Source of the DNA: an uncultured Oscillospiraceae bacterium
Lineage (GTDB): Bacteria > Bacillota > Clostridia > Oscillospirales > Ruminococcaceae
Assembly (NCBI GenBank): GCA_934448295.1
Contig: CAKSEY010000008.1
Location: 71,119 to 135,118, forward strand
Length of the DNA stretch: 64,000 nucleotides
Direction: 5' to 3'
Shown here one piece after another: positions 60,480 to 64,000 of this stretch. The notes below the pieces were generated by a model, which saw nothing but the letters and a program-made list of their open reading frames with translations, made no database searches and was not told the DNA's origin. The position numbers and the translations under genes were made by a program. Position 1 is the first letter of the stretch. The number at the start of each line of letters is the position of its first letter.

Positions 60480-61958
60480 ATGAACAACATTCCTGAAATC
60501 AAGCTCGGCATTGTTGCCGTATCCCGCGACTGCTTCCCCATCGCTTTATCTGAGAGCCGCCGCAAGGCTATCGTTTCCGCCTACGGCGAGGGGATCTACG
60601 AATGTCCCGTTACAGTCGAAAACGAGCTTGATATGCTCAAGGCTGTGGAGGACGTAAAGAAGGCGGAGTGCAACGCTTTAGTCGTTTTCCTCGGAAACTT
60701 CGGTCCCGAAACTCCCGAAACGCTTATCGCCAAGAACTTTGACGGTCCCTGCATGTTCGTTGCAGCAGCGGAGGGCGACGGCGACATGATCAACGGCAGA
60801 GGCGACGCTTACTGCGGTATGCTCAACTGCTCATACAACCTGGGTATGCGCCATCTCAAGGGCTTCATTCCCGAATACCCCGTTGGCACCGCTGACGACA
60901 TCGTTAAGATGATCAAGGACTTCGTTCCCGTTGCAAGAGCTATCGTTGGTATCAAGAACCTGAAGATCATCACCTTCGGTCCCCGTCCGCAGGACTTCTT
61001 CGCGTGCAACGCTCCTATCAAGGGCTTATATGAGCTGGGCGTTGAGATCGAGGAGAACTCCGAGCTTGACCTGCTCGTTTCCTTCAAGGAGCACGAGAAC
61101 GACCCCAGGATCGACGATGTATGCGCCGATATGGCAAAGGAAATGGGCGAGGGCAACTATTACTCCGACCTGAACAAGCGTATGGCTCAGTTCGAGCTCA
61201 CCCTTTTAGACTGGGCGGAGAACCACAAGGGCTCCAAGAAGTACGTTGCGTTCGCTGACAAGTGCTGGCCTGCATTCCCCTCTCAGTTCGGCTTTGAGCC
61301 CTGCTATGTAAACAGCCGCCTTGTAAGCCGCGGTATCCCCGTATCCTGCGAGGTCGATATCTACGGCGCATTAAGCGAGTACATCGGTATCTGCATTTCC
61401 GCTGACGCCGTTACGCTGCTCGATATCAACAACTCCGTTCCTAAGTACATCTACGACGAGGACATCAAGGGCAAGTACAACTACTCCCTTACCGATACGT
61501 TCATGGGCTTCCACTGCGGAAATACCCCCGAGTGCAAGATGTGCTCCACCCGTGCGGTCAAGTACCAGCTTATCCAGCACCGCTTACTCGAACCCGCAGG
61601 CAGCGACCCTGACTTCACCAGAGGCACCCTCGAGGGCGACATCGCGGCAAGCGACGTTACATTCTACCGCTTACAATGCGACAGCGAGGGAACTCTCCGC
61701 GCATATATCGCAGAGGGCGAGATCCTCGACGTTCCTACACGCTCCTTCGGCGGTATCGGTATCTTCGCGATCCCCGAAATGGGACGCTTCTACCGCCACG
61801 TTTTAGTTGAAAAGCGTTATCCGCACCACGGCGCAGTTGCTTTCGGTCACTACGGAAAGCTCCTGTTCGACCTCTTCCGTTACCTCGGTATCAAGGATAT
61901 CGGCTTCAACCAGCCCGCTGGTATGCTCTATCCCACTGAGAACCCTTTCGTGAAGTAA
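60480..61958 (+). CDS. L-fucose/L-arabinose isomerase family protein
   Basis: A 492-residue protein with the FucI/AraA fold. The Mn-site region SCEVDIYGALSEYIG (Glu and Asp near residues 297-299) and a later His in FHCGNTPECKMC match the fucose isomerase family; FACNAPIKGLYELGVE and the C-terminal KRYPHHGAVAFGHYG fit too. It should interconvert an aldose and ketose, perhaps L-fucose and L-fuculose, but members of the family differ in substrate. Codon use looks highly optimised, suggesting strong expression. Its neighbours do not form a sugar operon. Confidence 0.85.
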   Translation: MNNIPEIKLGIVAVSRDCFPIALSESRRKAIVSAYGEGIYECPVTVENELDMLKAVEDVKKAECNALVVFLGNFGPETPETLIAKNFDGPCMFVAAAEGDGDMINGRGDAYCGMLNCSYNLGMRHLKGFIPEYPVGTADDIVKMIKDFVPVARAIVGIKNLKIITFGPRPQDFFACNAPIKGLYELGVEIEENSELDLLVSFKEHENDPRIDDVCADMAKEMGEGNYYSDLNKRMAQFELTLLDWAENHKGSKKYVAFADKCWPAFPSQFGFEPCYVNSRLVSRGIPVSCEVDIYGALSEYIGICISADAVTLLDINNSVPKYIYDEDIKGKYNYSLTDTFMGFHCGNTPECKMCSTRAVKYQLIQHRLLEPAGSDPDFTRGTLEGDIAASDVTFYRLQCDSEGTLRAYIAEGEILDVPTRSFGGIGIFAIPEMGRFYRHVLVEKRYPHHGAVAFGHYGKLLFDLFRYLGIKDIGFNQPAGMLYPTENPFVK

Positions 61959-61977
61959 TTACATACTGACATTAAAA

Positions 61978-62005
61978 TCCCGCCGCTGTATCAACTGCGG
62001 CGGGA
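61978..62005 (+). terminator. terminator stem of the isomerase gene, T tract missing
   Basis: TCCCGCCGC pairs with GCGGCGGGA perfectly, but the expected T tract is absent: the IS1182-type end (ACAGTCTGTCG...) starts right at the stem. Confidence 0.7.
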
Positions 62006-62590
62006 CAGTCTGTCGAAAAAGTCCAGCAAAAGCTGGGCTTTTTTGTGTAAGTATGGTATAATAAAAAAGGGTGATAAAATGCTGAACAGAGAGCAAAAAG
62101 AAAGAAGCCAGAGTGAAATAATCTGCATAGACGACCTGGTGCTGGAAAACCATCTGCTGCGAAAGATAGACGAAACGGTTGACTTCACGAAAATATACGA
62201 CATAGTAGAAAAACACATATATGGAATTCCATCATTGTGCAGAACCGCAGAAGAAATATTTCAGCCACAGGTTTACAGAAGATGTGGTACAGCAGATTTT
62301 CAACTGGATACTCAATGAGATAAACGACGCAGGGTATCTTTCGCCGGAAGCGGTATTTATTGACGGAACTCATATCAAAGCCAATGCAAGCATGAAAAAA
62401 GCTATTCGCAGTGCTATGCCGGAGGCTTCCAAAATTTGCTGCCATGAATCTTAAAAAATATGTATTGCATAGGCGGATATACTGTTTTTTCTTGCATTTA
62501 CTTTTCGGCTTTCGGTTTCCTCGCTGACTAATATTCAAAAACTATCTTTCTTTTATCGACGAAAGATGGCTTTTTCGACAGACTGTACCG
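62001..62590. mobile_element. collapsed IS1182-type element
   Basis: Terminal repeats ACAGTCTGTCGAAAAAGTC (62005-62023) and, inverted, ACAGTCTGTCGAAAAAGCC (62586-62568) match at 18 of 19 bases, and the CGG before each extends the match. Between them is only a remnant of the transposase. At about 0.59 kb it is well short of a full IS1182 element (usually 1.5-2 kb), so it is an internal deletion derivative. Confidence 0.8.
62079..62454 (+). pseudogene. IS1182 family transposase remnant
   Basis: The first frame starts MLNREQKERSQSEIICIDDL and keeps the N-terminal domain to DIVEKHIYGIPSLCRTAEEIF; the part between DIVE and HIYGIPS, usually some tens of residues, is lost. The sequence then shifts frame (from about 62221) into QIFNWILNEI and the DDE segment EAVFIDGTHIKANASMKK, and stops soon after. 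It has no active transposase. Confidence 0.85.
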
Positions 62591-63164
62591 ACATTTGATG
62601 ATGTCGGGTTAGAAATAAGATAATTGTTAAGCCGAGTCTGCTCCGTTTTATCGAGCAGCTCTTTTTTTCTTTTGCCTTGCCTTTGGGAGTTGCCATAAAT
62701 GTTGATTTATCCTCATAACTAAAACGCTTTCTGGCAAAGCGGCACGCTGATTTGATTACCGCTGCAATATCAGCGGTATATTTGGGAGAAAGTCCGCTTG
62801 CCAGCTTTGAATGCACGAAGTCATTAAGTTTTTCGACCGTCAGCTTTTCATAAAGTGTTTTTCCAAGCGATGAGCTGATGTGTTTTTCATATTTCATCTG
62901 ATAGTTCATATAAGTTGATTCTTTCACTTTTAGCCGAATGTCCGCAAACCAAAACGAAAAAAGATTGTTAACCGTCAGGTTCTTCGGAATAGACGAAACA
63001 TCGCTTTTAGCACGTTTTTTTGACAATTTACCCTTGATATCGGCATAGGTTTTCCCGTAAATTGAGGAGTATCTTGCTGTTCCGTCAGCCCTAACTCCGC
63101 TTTTATAGCGTCCTTCCCAGCGACCGTCTTTCCTTTTGTAGATATTCTCACCGCGTCTAGCCAT
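62553..63164 (-). pseudogene. tyrosine recombinase (integrase), truncated
   Basis: A 203-residue frame with the arm-binding N-terminus (MARRGENIYKRKDGRWEGRYK, AP2-like) and the SAM-like core-binding domain to about residue 165 (LSPKYTADIAAVIKSACRFA). The catalytic domain with the R-H-R-Y residues is missing. The last 25-30 residues are read from sequence that ends in the IS1182-type terminal repeat, so the gene was probably cut by that insertion. Codon use is AT-rich against neighbours. It points to a former ICE or phage. Confidence 0.85.
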
Positions 63165-63650
63165 TGTATAATCCCCGATTCTGACAACATTTTTGACGGT
63201 AAATAAGACTGTAAAGTGGATTTTTCTTTTCAGTTCTGCCCATTTTACGGTTCAAATTTGCTGTCTGTAATAGTAATTGAGTGAATTTTGGCTTTAGAAT
63301 TGCGTTTTTCAGCCGATTTGCCCTTTCGCAAAAGGAAATAATTTGAGAAAGAAAGTTGTTATTATGTAAGAAGCATTTTGTCTTATCTCCAAATCGCCCT
63401 TTATTTTGTATTTTATTATATGGTAACCTCTAAAAACCCACAAAATTTCAGACAAATAGAGGCATTTAGCATAATTGGTCAAATATTGACCAGCAAATAA
63501 TGTTTTGGAACAGGAACTTTACCTTGATTGTTACCTTTTAGTTGAAAAAGGGCACAGTTATCCCATATCAGGCAGAGGCTCGTTTTAAGTGAGGCTGAAT
63601 GCCGAACCGTGTAAATGCCAATAATACCCACAGAAAGTGAGGTATTGCAC
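63165..63650. other. AT-rich gap before the IS256-type transposase
   Basis: No gene is visible in this AT-rich stretch. It holds the inverted repeat TGGTCAA-ATA-TTGACCA (63476-63492) and probably the left end of the IS256-type element, whose terminal repeat I could not delimit because the right end lies outside the window. Confidence 0.5.
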
Positions 63651-64000
63651 ATGAAAAAAACACACGGATTAGACGAGCGAGAGATGGAACTGGTGAAGCT
63701 GCTGATGGCAGACTGCCAGACAACCGGAGACATTCAGGCAAAGCTGAAAAAGCTGTTTGCCGGAACCATCGAGCAGATGCTCGAGGCTGAAATGGACGAA
63801 CATCTTGGCTACGAGAAGAACTCCGTAGCCGGGAACAACTCCGGAAACAGCCGGAATGGTTATGGGAAAAAGACGATAATCAGCGACTATGGCGAGTGCG
63901 AAATCGCAGTGCCGCGCGACAGAAACGGCGATTTTGAGCCTAAAGTCATCGAAAAGCGACAGACAAGAACCGACGAAATCGAACAGAAAATCATGCAGAT
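63651..64000 (+). mobile_element. IS256 family transposase, N-terminal part (runs off the window)
   Basis: The first 116 residues are present: MKKTHGLDEREMELVKLL, then the conserved LKKLFAGTIEQMLEAEMDEHLGY, NSGNSRNGYGKK and EIAVPRDRNGDFEPKVI. This is the N-terminal and start of the catalytic domain of Mutator/IS256-type transposases. The frame is open to the edge, so the copy may be intact. GTGAGG lies before ATG. It is in GC-rich sequence, unlike the gap before it. Confidence 0.92.

Noticed and set aside
60480..61958. Naming the isomerase fucI
   Set aside because: Only the family is clear; substrate may be fucose, arabinose or another sugar, and no sugar operon surrounds it.
62975..63190. 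71-residue minus-strand frame overlapping the integrase start
   Set aside because: Out-of-frame shadow; the integrase frame carries the recognisable domains.
63479..63733. 84-residue minus-strand frame over the IS256 start
   Set aside because: Antisense to the transposase N-terminus, no ribosome site.
1..64000. CRISPR array, prophage genes or toxin-antitoxin system
   Set aside because: No regularly spaced direct repeats, no phage structural genes, and no small two-gene toxin pair with recognisable domains were seen.

Overview
The window looks like a chromosome segment of an anaerobic, low-redox Gram-positive gut or rumen bacterium, most likely an Oscillospiraceae/Ruminococcus-type Clostridia. 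The grounds are class III anaerobic ribonucleotide reductase (nrdDG), formate-THF ligase plus MetF, a dockerin-bearing secreted protein, a GH95 fucosidase, a YcxB-like membrane protein, DUF3793 next to flavodoxin, a dnaG-rpoD operon, consensus TTGACA-17-TATAAT promoters and strong GGAGG ribosome sites. Genes are GC-rich to the eye (not counted), with AT-rich intergenic promoters. No exact species can be given from the sequence alone.

Layout. 1-6.2 kb (minus): end of a NUDIX hydrolase, YfhO membrane protein, argS, DUF1934, ddl. 6.5-12.8 kb (minus): an AT-rich MazG-like gene, a 1288-residue dockerin protein, a LysR regulator with a small partner, a bacteriohemerythrin. 12.9-20.6 kb: tRNA-Ser(GGA), glgB, then on plus a TetR regulator, a GH95 alpha-L-fucosidase and a pair of unknown genes. 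20.6-33.2 kb (minus): dut-nrdG-nrdD, upp-rpiB, an RNHCP zinc protein, then a long operon of two topoisomerase IV-like subunits, fhs, a tsaE with an added zinc ribbon, and tsaB. 33.5-38.2 kb (plus): PHP phosphoesterase, malic enzyme, TSCPD protein, metF, a stand-alone methionine synthase activation domain, a TetR regulator. 38.3-45.2 kb (minus): two tandem rpoD genes after dnaG, yigZ, rpmE with a leader hairpin, a phosphohexomutase. 45.4-49.5 kb (plus): DUF3793 and flavodoxin behind a twin operator, then a P-type cation ATPase behind a structured leader. 49.6-51.6 kb: a probable non-coding RNA, tRNA-Ser(GCU), a diguanylate cyclase. 51.6-58.8 kb (plus): palindromic repeats, then the complete phosphate regulon pstSCAB-phoU-phoP-phoR with TTAACA-type Pho boxes. 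58.8-62 kb: MATE exporter (minus) and a fucose/arabinose isomerase-like enzyme (plus). 62-64 kb: a mobile-element scrap yard with a collapsed IS1182-type element, a truncated integrase and the start of an IS256-type transposase.

How parts fit. Anaerobic dNTP supply (nrdD, nrdG, dut) sits near nucleotide salvage (upp, rpiB). One-carbon metabolism is represented by fhs, metF and the MetH activation protein. Fucose use may link the cytoplasmic GH95 enzyme at 16 kb with the isomerase at 60 kb, though they are 42 kb apart. The phosphate locus is self-contained: transporter, PhoU and the two-component system that probably acts at the boxes in front of pstS.

The most notable items are the twin rpoD genes, the TsaE-zinc ribbon fusion, the PstS whose two halves are in swapped order, the paired GTTAG-N6-CTAAC operators, two structured non-coding segments (46.7 and 49.6-49.8 kb), and a family of IS1182-type terminal repeats that lie next to intrinsic terminators. 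None of these amounts to a clearly new defence or mobile system; no CRISPR array, toxin-antitoxin pair or prophage module was seen.
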